From contig OZ245791.1 of assembly GCA_965228125.1 (NCBI GenBank), forward strand, positions 930,001 through 994,000: a DNA stretch of 64,000 nt, given 5' to 3'. How positions within the stretch are numbered: position 1 is the first letter of the stretch; each line of letters starts with the position of its first letter. The DNA is from GWF2-38-69 sp965228125. Lineage in GTDB: Bacteria; Verrucomicrobiota; Lentisphaeria; Victivallales; GWF2-38-69. The notes beneath the pieces were generated by a model. The model saw nothing but the letters and a program-made list of their open reading frames with translations, had not been told where the DNA came from and made no database searches. Positions 35,399-43,169 of this stretch are shown one piece after another. A program made the translations under genes and the position numbers.

Positions 35399-35758
35399 TT
35401 AATATTGATCGTTTTGATGTTCTATCTCATTGATGATAGATAGAACTTTATCTCCCGCTTCAAACCTATTATCCAAGGTAAAATGTAACACAGGAGTGTA
35501 CTTAATTTTGATAACCGAAGCTATAGATGTTTGTATTAAGGCCCTGTGTTTTTCAATGGATTTAAAGATTTCCTTTTTAGCTTGAAGAGGCCCAAGAATA
35601 CTGATGTATACTTTTGCAAACTTTAAATCAGGGGTAGTGTTGACTTCAGTTACGGAAATAAGGCTTCCGCTTTTTCTTTCGATGATCTTCTCCAAGATAC
35701 CAGCGATTTCACGCTTTAGAAGTTCATTAATTCTTGTCATCCTCAAAGATTCTTTCAT
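35399..35758 (-). CDS. rbfA: Ribosome-binding factor A
   Basis: RbfA is a KH-domain protein that assists 16S rRNA 5'-end maturation on the 30S subunit. At 119 residues it has typical length, opening with RMTRINELLKREIAGILE and including VNTTPDLKFAKVYISILG, the RbfA core. The ATG has an ideal Shine-Dalgarno (aaggagg). It sits 38 bp after infB and 11 bp before nrnA in the classic nusA-infB-rbfA-nrnA order. Confidence 0.96.
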   Translation of the reverse strand: MKESLRMTRINELLKREIAGILEKIIERKSGSLISVTEVNTTPDLKFAKVYISILGPLQAKKEIFKSIEKHRALIQTSIASVIKIKYTPVLHFTLDNRFEAGDKVLSIINEIEHQNDQY

Positions 35759-35796
35759 CTTGACAGCCTCCTTTTATACTCTTAAACGCAGGGCTT

Positions 35797-37914
35797 TTAA
35801 AGAGATGCTTTTTTAAATTCTATGTCATAAATATGGATGGCATCATTTTCATGAAAGTCTAGGAAATTATCGAGCCTGATTCCACATTCCTGCCCTGCTT
35901 TGACTTCTTTTACATCGTTCTGGAATCTTCTTAATGACTGTACAATACCATTGAATATAAGTTCTTTATTTCGATAAACCCTTGCTTTGCCGCCTACTTT
36001 TATATAGCCGTCTTCGACCAGGCACCCGCAAACTTTAGGCCCTTTCGAAACATCGAAAATTTTAAGAATCTTAGCTCTTCCAAGGTTAACTTCTCTTTGG
36101 TCTGGAGCAAGCCTGCCTTCAAGAGCGTCTTTGATATCTTCAATTAATTCATATATGATACTATATAAGCGAATTTCTACTTTTTGTTTTTTTGCAAGAT
36201 CGTTTACGCCTGAATTAACCTTTACATGAAATCCAACGACTATAGCATTGGAAGCTGAAGCAAGCATAATATCGCTATCAGATATCCCGCCTACTGCCGA
36301 ATGAACAATGTTAACTTTTATTTTTTCAGAAGGAAGTTTCATCAAAGAATCTTTGATTGCTTCTGCTGTACCTTGAACATCGGTCTTAACAACCAGATTA
36401 AGATCATTTCTCTGGTTGTTCTTGATATTGGAAAACAAATCCTCAAGGCTTGAACTTGTAGCCTTTATAAGCCCCTTGGATCTAACATCGTCAGCTTTAG
36501 TTGATGCCAGTTCTGATGCAATCTTTTCATTTTTTTCCACACTGAATAGAGCTCCGGCATTTGGTACTCCTGACAATCCGACTATCTTGGCTGGAAGGCT
36601 TGGCCCTACGCTTTTTACTCGTGCCCCGTTTCCGTCTATAAGAGCCTTTATCCTGCCGTAATGCCGCTCGCATAAAACTACATCGCCAACATGTAATGTG
36701 CCGTTTCTGACAATGACATTTGCAACAGGCCCAAGCCCTTGTTCCAATTCTGCTTCTATAACAATACCTTCAGCTGGCCTGCTCTTATTGGCTTTAAGCT
36801 CCAATATTTCCGCTTCAAGAAGTATTCTATCAAGTAAATCAGGCAGGCCTTGACCTGTAATAGCAGAAACTCTTATGGCTCCTACGTCTCCACCCCACTC
36901 TTCACTTGTGAGATTATTCTGCTGCATATGCAAAAGCACTTTTTCTGGATCTGCGCCATGCAGATCTATTTTATTTATGGCCACTATAATCGGAACTTTA
37001 GCTGCCCGTGCATGGCTCAACGCTTCGACTGTCTGAGGCATAAATCCATCATCTGCGGCCACTACCAGAACAACTATGTCTGTAACATTGGCGCCTCTTG
37101 CTCTCATAGCAGTAAAGGCTTCGTGTCCAGGTGTATCTATAAATACTACAGTTTTGCCTTTGTGATTAATAACAGAAGCACCTGTATGTTGTGTAATGCC
37201 ACCCGCTTCGCCTTTTACTATGCTAGTTTTTCTTATTGCATCCTGTATAGAAGTTTTGCCATGGTCAACATGCCCCATGAATGTTACAACAGGAGGCCTC
37301 TCAGTCAGATCTTCAGGATGGTCAACGGGGATTTCAATTTTAAGAGCAGATTCGGCTTTTGCAGCGTGCTCGATTTTAGCTTCTTCTTTATCGGATTTTC
37401 CGATAACTAAAGCGAAACCGTATTTACTGCAAATTGTTTTAGCGACTTTGGGGTCAATGATCTGATTTATGGATGCCAATATATTCATCTGCATCAAAGT
37501 CATAACTATTTCGGAAACTTTTTTTCCGACAGTATCAGCTAACATTTTGACCGTTATCGGAACTTTGAGGGAAACTTCTTTTTCCTGAATAGAAGATGAA
37601 GTAACAACAGGGGCAGAAGAAGCAGTTTTTTCTTTAGGAGCGTCTATGACAACCTTTTTGCCTTTGGACTCCTTGGATGGTTTTGATGGCTTTTCAGTAT
37701 TTTCTCTGGCCAGTTTGTCCAGGTGTTCAAAAGCCTGTTCAAGAAGTTCATCCTCAACGAAATCGGAGGACAGTTTTTTCTTTATGCCGATTTTCTTTAA
37801 TTCTTTTACTGTAAGGTCAACTGTCAGTCCATAATTCTGAGCTATCTCTCCAACTGTAGTAGTATAAGTTTTCGCAATGGTTTCTTTTTTTACTGCTTTT
37901 TTGGTATTTAACAT
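35797..37914 (-). CDS. infB: Translation initiation factor IF-2
   Basis: IF-2 is the GTPase that places fMet-tRNA on the 30S subunit. The protein has 705 residues. The N-terminal about 110 residues are charged and Lys/Ser-rich with an IF2_N helix (TVGEIAQNYGLTVDLTVKEL). A second IF2_N-like domain follows (VPITVKMLADTVGKKVSEIV). The G domain shows GHVDHGKT (214-221), DTPGHEAFTAMRARGA and NKIDL, and the C2 domain ends the chain. The Shine-Dalgarno is ggaaggt. It follows nusA by 47 bp with no ylxR gene between. Confidence 0.97.
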   Translation of the reverse strand: MLNTKKAVKKETIAKTYTTTVGEIAQNYGLTVDLTVKELKKIGIKKKLSSDFVEDELLEQAFEHLDKLARENTEKPSKPSKESKGKKVVIDAPKEKTASSAPVVTSSSIQEKEVSLKVPITVKMLADTVGKKVSEIVMTLMQMNILASINQIIDPKVAKTICSKYGFALVIGKSDKEEAKIEHAAKAESALKIEIPVDHPEDLTERPPVVTFMGHVDHGKTSIQDAIRKTSIVKGEAGGITQHTGASVINHKGKTVVFIDTPGHEAFTAMRARGANVTDIVVLVVAADDGFMPQTVEALSHARAAKVPIIVAINKIDLHGADPEKVLLHMQQNNLTSEEWGGDVGAIRVSAITGQGLPDLLDRILLEAEILELKANKSRPAEGIVIEAELEQGLGPVANVIVRNGTLHVGDVVLCERHYGRIKALIDGNGARVKSVGPSLPAKIVGLSGVPNAGALFSVEKNEKIASELASTKADDVRSKGLIKATSSSLEDLFSNIKNNQRNDLNLVVKTDVQGTAEAIKDSLMKLPSEKIKVNIVHSAVGGISDSDIMLASASNAIVVGFHVKVNSGVNDLAKKQKVEIRLYSIIYELIEDIKDALEGRLAPDQREVNLGRAKILKIFDVSKGPKVCGCLVEDGYIKVGGKARVYRNKELIFNGIVQSLRRFQNDVKEVKAGQECGIRLDNFLDFHENDAIHIYDIEFKKASL

Positions 37915-37961
37915 AAGTACCTTCCAACTTTTAAAAGATTATTATATACGGGTTGAAAAGG

Positions 37962-39203
37962 TTAATGGGTTTCCCCTAATGATTTTAATATGTTGTCAAC
38001 TATATCTTCTGACATACCATCAAGCGCCAACAAATCATTTCTTTCAACTGTTTTTAAGCCTTCGACTGTAATAAACCCGTTATTTACAAGTATTTTGGCT
38101 TCCTCCTCTTTTATGGATAACACTAACGCTAGGGATTTTACAGCTTCATTAAGCTGTTTTTCAAATACAGTTTCTGCTTCTTCAAGAGGTAGCACATTGA
38201 CTCTGATACCAATAAGCTGGCCTGCAAGCCTTGCATTCTGCCAGTTTTTCCCGATTGCAAGTTTTATCTGCTCCCTGTCCACATAGGTGTTAGCTGTTTT
38301 GTGTTCTTCATCGTATTCGACTTTTGCAGGCACTGCCGGCTGCAAAGCATTAGCAATATACTTTGTAATATCTTCATCATATCTGACAATATCTATTCTT
38401 TCTCCGCCTAACTCGGCAGTGATATTTTTCACCCTAGAGCCCCTTAACCCAATACAAGCTCCTATAGGATCAACTCTTTGATTATGGCTTACGACTGAAA
38501 CTTTGGCTCTAGACCCGGGGTCTCTGGCTATACCTTTAATTTCTACAGTACCGTCTGCAACTTCAGAAATTTCCCTTTCAAAAAGCCTTTTCAAAAAGGT
38601 TCTGCTGGTTCTGGTAAGTATTAAACTAGGGCCAGATCCGGTTGTGTTTATGTCAGAAAGAAGTGCGTTCACTCTTTCTCCCATTATAAAATTATCGCCC
38701 GGAATCTTGTCTTTTGGAGAAATTATACCTTCCGCTTTTTGGAAATCCAGAATAACATTGCCAGCCTCAAATCTCCTAGCTACGCCGCTAACTATCTGGT
38801 TAAGGCTTTCCTTGAAGTCTTCATAGACTCTGGCCTTTTCAGCTTTCTTGAGCTGTTGAAGCATAGTCTGTCTTGCAGTTTGGGCAGCAATTCTCCCAAA
38901 ATCGCTTTTGGGAATATCTCTGGAGACTATATCCCCCACATTTGCAGATGGAGATATTTGCCTGGCTTCCTCTAAATTCATGTATTCTCCCTGAGTAGGG
39001 CCTTCGGAAACTTCAAAATCAACATAGGCGTTAATTAAACCAGTGTGCCTATTTACCTTTACTCTGATTTCTTTGCCATATTCAATGCTTTTTCTTCCGG
39101 CAGAAGCAAGAGACTTTTCTAAAGCTTCGACAAGTTCATCTCTGCTGATTCCTCTTTCCTGTTCTACATATTCCAATAGACTAAGAAGCTCGTTTGCAGC
39201 CAT
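37962..39203 (-). CDS. nusA: Transcription termination/antitermination factor NusA
   Basis: The 413-residue protein has the NusA order: RNAP-binding N-domain (1-130), S1 domain (GVARRFEAGNVILDF), KH1 (DPIGACIGLRGSRVKNI), KH2 (NARLAGQLIGIRVNVLP) and a short C-terminal HhH region (DLLALDGMSEDIVDNIL). It modulates pausing, termination and antitermination. aggagc gives the ribosome binding site. It is the first gene of the minus-strand translation operon; rimP, normally upstream, is absent. Its leader contains an apparent intrinsic terminator, suggesting feedback control. Confidence 0.97.
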   Translation of the reverse strand: MAANELLSLLEYVEQERGISRDELVEALEKSLASAGRKSIEYGKEIRVKVNRHTGLINAYVDFEVSEGPTQGEYMNLEEARQISPSANVGDIVSRDIPKSDFGRIAAQTARQTMLQQLKKAEKARVYEDFKESLNQIVSGVARRFEAGNVILDFQKAEGIISPKDKIPGDNFIMGERVNALLSDINTTGSGPSLILTRTSRTFLKRLFEREISEVADGTVEIKGIARDPGSRAKVSVVSHNQRVDPIGACIGLRGSRVKNITAELGGERIDIVRYDEDITKYIANALQPAVPAKVEYDEEHKTANTYVDREQIKLAIGKNWQNARLAGQLIGIRVNVLPLEEAETVFEKQLNEAVKSLALVLSIKEEEAKILVNNGFITVEGLKTVERNDLLALDGMSEDIVDNILKSLGETH

Positions 39204-39240
39204 GTTTATGCTCCTTTCCTAGTTTTGCAACACTAAGTTT

Positions 39241-39273
39241 AAAAAAAATAAGTGGGTTGGACTACCACCCACT
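39241..39273 (-). terminator. Intrinsic terminator inside the nusA leader (candidate attenuator)
   Basis: On the minus strand the perfect 7-bp stem agtgggt / acccact (39251-39257 with 39267-39273) is followed immediately by ta and eight Ts (39241-39250). It lies 38 bases before the nusA ATG. Nothing on the minus strand ends upstream of it, since rpsT is divergent, so it must act on the nusA transcript itself. On the + strand it has no T-run. Confidence 0.7.
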
Positions 39274-39308
39274 GTGTTTTATTACTTTCATCCAATTGTA
39301 AGGGGTAC

Positions 39309-39336
39309 AATATAACGATACTCATTTTCATTACAA
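39309..39336 (-). promoter_or_regulatory. Likely nusA operon promoter
   Basis: On the minus strand, ttgtaa (39336-39331) and tatatt (39314-39309) form a -35/-10 pair with 16 bp between them. Transcription would start near 39302, about 30 bases ahead of the leader terminator. The same spacing and the same tatatt box occur in front of rplU. Confidence 0.5.
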
Positions 39337-39348
39337 TGATAATAGAAC

Positions 39349-39378
39349 TTGATTTTTTTATTTTTAATGCAATAATAC
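39349..39378 (+). promoter_or_regulatory. Possible rpsT promoter
   Basis: A -35-like ttgatt (39349-39354) and a -10-like taatac (39373-39378), 18 bp apart, precede rpsT by 83 bp. This divergent 258-bp region is shared with nusA; the two promoters do not overlap but lie within 15 bp. Confidence 0.35.
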
Positions 39379-39461
39379 GCAACTTAAATATTTTAAGAAC
39401 AACAAAATGAGATATTTTAAATAGTTTTATAACAAAAACAAAAGTAAAGGTTTAATAGGAA

Positions 39462-39731
39462 ATGGCAACAACTAATACAGGATTGAAAAGAGCTAAAACA
39501 AGTGAGAAAGCAAGACTTAGAAAAAAAGCATGCAGAGCGGCAATAAAGACTGTTGAAAAGAGGTTTAAAGCTAATCTGGAAAAAGATGCTAATTTGGCCG
39601 TAGCATCATTTAAGGAAACTTGCTCCAAGCTGGATAAGGCTGCAAATACAGGAAAAATCCACAAGAATAAAGCTAACAGAAAAAAATCACGGTTAGCAAA
39701 AGTTTTAAGCGCTGTTGCGAAAACTAAGTAA
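39462..39731 (+). CDS. rpsT: 30S ribosomal protein S20
   Basis: The 89-residue, Lys/Arg/Ala-rich helical protein matches S20: KRAKTSEKARLRKKACRAAIKT at the N-terminus (shown here only as KARLRKK...), a helical hairpin, and GKIHKNKANRKKSRLAK near the C-terminus. It binds 16S rRNA early in 30S assembly. A weak Shine-Dalgarno (aggaa) precedes the ATG. It is monocistronic, ending at a strong terminator, and divergent from nusA. Confidence 0.95.
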   Translation: MATTNTGLKRAKTSEKARLRKKACRAAIKTVEKRFKANLEKDANLAVASFKETCSKLDKAANTGKIHKNKANRKKSRLAKVLSAVAKTK

Positions 39732-39746
39732 TTTTTGATTGTGTTT

Positions 39747-39778
39747 AGGCCTAACCCCAAAAAGTTAGGCCTTTTTTA
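39747..39778 (+). terminator. Intrinsic terminator of rpsT
   Basis: The stem aggcctaac / gttaggcct (39747-39755 with 39764-39772) is a perfect 9 bp and is followed by a T-run. It lies 16 bases after the rpsT stop. Confidence 0.92.
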
Positions 39779-39799
39779 TTTAATCGACTATATTCAGCT

Positions 39800-40579
39800 A
39801 TGATAGACTTTCATTCACATACAGACTTAAGTTACTGTTCCGACAGAGACTTAAATCCAAATTGGTATGTAAAATGCCTAGAACAAAAAAATGAAATGGA
39901 AGCCGTGGCAATAACAGATCATGGAATGGCCATTTATTTCCCTGATTCCGTAGCATGGTCTTGGGAATATATCCGCGACGGAAGAGTTTTTGATAAATAC
40001 AAGGACTCTGGCAATGCGAAGTTGGAATCTTATATTTTGAATCTCGCAAAATACAAAGATAAAAAAATTTACTGCGGACTAGAGGTAGAGATGTCCCAGA
40101 ATGGAAAACTTATTTACGACGCCTCATACAGAAAAAAACTAAAGCCGCTTATAGGAAGCGTTCATTATCATTTTATTACTAAAAAACACGGATTTTCCGA
40201 AAAAGATATTGTTGAGTTCTGGCTAAATCATAACAAACAGCTTCTGGAGGCAGGTATCGATATACTGGGACATCCCTTAAGATGGATAGCAAATAACGCA
40301 ACAGTTCAAGATTATATGATAGAAAGAATCGTCGAGATGGCTATTAGAAATAGTGTGGCAATAGAGTTTAACAGCCATAATATAACTGCCGCGATATATG
40401 AAGCAGATAAAAAAATGCTTTGCATGGCTATGGAAAAAGGAGCTAAGGTTTCATTCGGGGTAGATGCGCATAAAAGAAACCAGGTTGGCAAGTTCGATTA
40501 TCACAAGAAACTGCTCGCTGATTGCAGTGCGACTCAGGAAGATTTGAATATTCTAACTCTTAAAGATTTGGGGCTATGA
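39800..40579 (+). CDS. PHP-domain metal-dependent phosphoesterase
   Basis: The 259-residue protein carries the PHP metal ligands in order: DFHSHTD at the N-terminus, ITDHG, GLEVE, SVHYH, ILGHP and the terminal VDAH. This set fits the HisK-type histidinol-phosphatase branch or a general PHP phosphoesterase. The strand order and length are those of a single-domain PHP enzyme. No his genes are near. It begins 22 bp after the rpsT terminator with no clear ribosome binding site and overlaps the next gene by four bases (ATGA). The substrate is not predictable from the sequence. Confidence 0.82.
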   Translation: MIDFHSHTDLSYCSDRDLNPNWYVKCLEQKNEMEAVAITDHGMAIYFPDSVAWSWEYIRDGRVFDKYKDSGNAKLESYILNLAKYKDKKIYCGLEVEMSQNGKLIYDASYRKKLKPLIGSVHYHFITKKHGFSEKDIVEFWLNHNKQLLEAGIDILGHPLRWIANNATVQDYMIERIVEMAIRNSVAIEFNSHNITAAIYEADKKMLCMAMEKGAKVSFGVDAHKRNQVGKFDYHKKLLADCSATQEDLNILTLKDLGL

Positions 40580-41304
40580 AGAAGTTTTTATTCAATTTAT
40601 TAATAAGTTTAATTTTTATAACTTCATTGGTCTTTGCATCATGTGATAATACTGAAAGTCAGGATGGGAAGCATCCGATATTCATAAAGGCGGAAAATCT
40701 CTACAACGAAGGCGATACGACAGAAGCATACAAGTATTATGAAAAATATTATCAATTGAACCCGAAATCTGCCAAAGCCGTGTACAAACTTGCACTAATA
40801 TCACAAGACAGGGGCGACTATATTAAAGCCATATATTACTATGAAAGGTATTTGAGTTTGGATCCCCACTCAGGCGATAAAGAGGCCATACAGAAATGGA
40901 TAGATGCCTCTAGGCAATCTCTGATAAAAGAATTCTCCAAAGAATCGAGACCTGTAATCATTCGACCAATGGACACTTCCGCCACAAATGATTCGGAAAT
41001 CGTTGCTTTAAGAAAAAAAAATCAGGAACTAAACAAAGAATTGCTATCTCTCAAGGAAAACAGTGTTCTAACCGACACATCGAAAGATAATCCAAAGCCT
41101 GATTCCGTTCAGAAACAACCTCAGGAAGACAGGATATACACAGTCAAAGAAGGCGACAGCCTCTATAAAATTTCCAGAGAAGTTTATGGTTCAAGCAAGT
41201 ACTACAAACAAATAATTGACGCTAACAGAGAAAAAATAAAAGGTAATTCATCAATAAGAGTCGGAGACAAATTGTCTATCCCGCCTTTAAAGAATACAAA
41301 CTAA
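40576..41304 (+). CDS. TPR / LysM lipoprotein
   Basis: The 242-residue lipoprotein has signal LLISLIFITSLVFASC with lipid Cys23 followed by Asp, the residue that favours inner-membrane retention in enterics. Residues about 35-105 form two TPR units (AENLYNEGDTTEAYKYYEKY and the following KAIYYYERYLSLDP). A short coiled coil and a Pro/Lys linker follow, and the C-terminal 50 residues form a LysM peptidoglycan-binding domain (YTVKEGDSLYKISREVYG ... VGDKLSIP). It overlaps the PHP gene by four bases and precedes a VanX-like peptidase, consistent with a cell-wall role. Confidence 0.85.
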   Translation: MKKFLFNLLISLIFITSLVFASCDNTESQDGKHPIFIKAENLYNEGDTTEAYKYYEKYYQLNPKSAKAVYKLALISQDRGDYIKAIYYYERYLSLDPHSGDKEAIQKWIDASRQSLIKEFSKESRPVIIRPMDTSATNDSEIVALRKKNQELNKELLSLKENSVLTDTSKDNPKPDSVQKQPQEDRIYTVKEGDSLYKISREVYGSSKYYKQIIDANREKIKGNSSIRVGDKLSIPPLKNTN

Positions 41305-41323
41305 TTTTATAGGTTCAAGTACT

Positions 41324-42019
41324 ATGCGAAAAGTCAAAAGTTTAGTAACTTCTTCACTATTATTGTTCCTTTTCGCCTTCAACGGCTTTTGTGCGCAGAA
41401 TCTTCCGAACGGATTTGTCTATGCGGACGAACTTATACCAAACCTGAATTTCGAACCCAGATACTACTCTACCAATAACTTTACAGGCAGGCAGGTTGAC
41501 GGATATCTGTCTCCCAGATGCATTATGACCGCACAATGCGCAAGAGCTCTAATAAATGTTCAAAACGAGTTGAATTCCCAAGGAATGAGATTAAAGATTT
41601 TTGATGCATACAGGCCTCAAAGTGCAGTAGATTTTTTCATCAAGTGGGCTTACGACATAAATGATCAAAAGAATAAATCTGTTTATTATCCGGATGTGGA
41701 CAAGAAAAACTTGTTTCGCGATGGTTATATAGCCTCTCCTTCTTCGCACTCGCGGGGTAGTACTGTAGATTTGACTATAATCAAACTTGATAAGGACGAA
41801 AAATACTCAGAACTTGACATGGGAACATGCTTCGATTACTTCGGCAAAAAAACATGGCCTGATAGTTCAGAGGTTACTACAGAGCAGTATAATAATAGAA
41901 TGCTCTTAAGGAAAACCATGATCAAATATGATTTCGCTCCTTACAACGAGGAATGGTGGCATTTTACATTAAGAGAAGAACCGTTTCCGGATACGTACTT
42001 CAATTTCCCTGTCCGATAA
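41324..42019 (+). CDS. D-alanyl-D-alanine dipeptidase (VanX/DdpX, peptidase M15D)
   Basis: This is a secreted zinc dipeptidase that splits D-Ala-D-Ala. A cleavable signal peptide covers residues 1-24 (SLLLFLFAFNGFCA). The zinc and catalytic residues are visible: FDAYRPQSAV (Arg97), SSHSRGSTVDL (His142, Asp149) and NEEWWHF (Glu210, His213). The 231-residue length fits VanX plus a signal. In the absence of vanH/vanA genes it is better read as a D-Ala recycling enzyme than as a resistance gene. It follows the LysM lipoprotein by 19 bp. Confidence 0.9.
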   Translation: MRKVKSLVTSSLLLFLFAFNGFCAQNLPNGFVYADELIPNLNFEPRYYSTNNFTGRQVDGYLSPRCIMTAQCARALINVQNELNSQGMRLKIFDAYRPQSAVDFFIKWAYDINDQKNKSVYYPDVDKKNLFRDGYIASPSSHSRGSTVDLTIIKLDKDEKYSELDMGTCFDYFGKKTWPDSSEVTTEQYNNRMLLRKTMIKYDFAPYNEEWWHFTLREEPFPDTYFNFPVR

Positions 42020-42046
42020 TATTATTTAAATCAAGGAAGAAAATAG

Positions 42047-43165
42047 ATGAACCCACAAATATCCAGATCTAGTTACGTTTCAAAAAATGTAGGAGATTTT
42101 CCAAAAGAAATTGAGCTTGACGGGGTAAAATATGTTAAAGTAGATGACCTCAGGTACGGGACAAATCCTCATCAACCTGCCTCATTCTATGTACCTTCTG
42201 GCTCTTCATCGCCTATAGGCAATTTGAAGGTCATAAAGACAGGAAAAAGCGGGCTTTCTCAAACGAATTTGGAAGATATTTCGTACTCTCTTAATATCGT
42301 GAAGTTCTTCGACACCCCTGCATGTGCAATAATGAAACATGTCAATCCCAGCGGCGTGGCAGTCTCCCTGAAAAACGAAACAGTCAGGGAAATTTATATC
42401 AAAGCCAGAGATTGCGATCCAAGAGCGGCTTTCGGAAGTACGGTCGGCTTTAATTGCCATATAGATGATTCTGCAGCTGAAGACATTATGTCCACTTTTG
42501 TCGAGTGCGTAACAGCTCCGTCTTTTTCAGACAAAGCTCTAGCTGTTTTTAATGACTCGGCAAGGTTTAAGCTCAACAGCAATATCCGAATTATTCAATG
42601 CGGAAATCTTTTAGAATTGCCCAGATTTGTCGGGGAAGCTGAAAAAAAACACAGAACGCTCAAAACTTTAGCCGATGGCTCGATTGTAATTGCCGAACCT
42701 CTCCTTACTAATCTTAGAAGCGTTGAAGATATTCGTGTCGCTGAAGCCGAAAACTCAAGGTTAGGAAAACAGAAATCAAATATTACTGCTACAGCAGCAC
42801 AACTCAGGGATCTGCTTGCTGCATGGTACGTAAACATCAGTGTCCGCTCAAATGGAGTAGTAATTTTCAAAAATGGCGAAACTCTTTCTATCGGAACAGG
42901 AGAACAAGATAGAGTAGGAGCTGTAGAACAGGCTATTGAGAAGTTTAATCAGAAATACAAAGGAAAAGAATCAATTGCAGGCTCTGTGATGTCCAGCGAT
43001 GGTTTCTTCCCGTTCGCTGACGCAGTAGAAGTTGCCGCAAAAGCAGGAGTCAAAGCCGTAATAGCTCCTGCAGGTTCATTGAGTGATGCGGATGTAATTA
43101 AGAGAGCTAACGAATTAGGCATAGCCCTTACTTATGCCCCTGAGCGCATTTTTTCACATCATTAA
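42047..43165 (+). CDS. purH: AICAR transformylase, stand-alone (PurH C-terminal domain only)
   Basis: The protein performs the formyl transfer from 10-formyl-THF to AICAR, the penultimate step of purine synthesis. It contains DLRYGTNPHQPASFY, the catalytic KHVNPSG (Lys97-His98), and SSDGFFPFADAVEVAAKAG. The usual PurH N-terminal IMP cyclohydrolase domain (about 200 residues) is absent: the chain begins only about 35 residues before the NPHQ motif. Stand-alone AICAR transformylases of about 370-390 residues are known in some anaerobes, so this is probably genuine and not truncated. IMP cyclohydrolase must be encoded elsewhere. It is convergent with the next gene with only four bases between stops. 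Confidence 0.9.
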   Translation: MNPQISRSSYVSKNVGDFPKEIELDGVKYVKVDDLRYGTNPHQPASFYVPSGSSSPIGNLKVIKTGKSGLSQTNLEDISYSLNIVKFFDTPACAIMKHVNPSGVAVSLKNETVREIYIKARDCDPRAAFGSTVGFNCHIDDSAAEDIMSTFVECVTAPSFSDKALAVFNDSARFKLNSNIRIIQCGNLLELPRFVGEAEKKHRTLKTLADGSIVIAEPLLTNLRSVEDIRVAEAENSRLGKQKSNITATAAQLRDLLAAWYVNISVRSNGVVIFKNGETLSIGTGEQDRVGAVEQAIEKFNQKYKGKESIAGSVMSSDGFFPFADAVEVAAKAGVKAVIAPAGSLSDADVIKRANELGIALTYAPERIFSHH

Positions 43166-43169
43166 TAAT

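Noticed and set aside
41324..42019. Vancomycin resistance determinant
   Set aside because: A VanX-like dipeptidase alone, without vanH, vanA or regulators, is not evidence of resistance.
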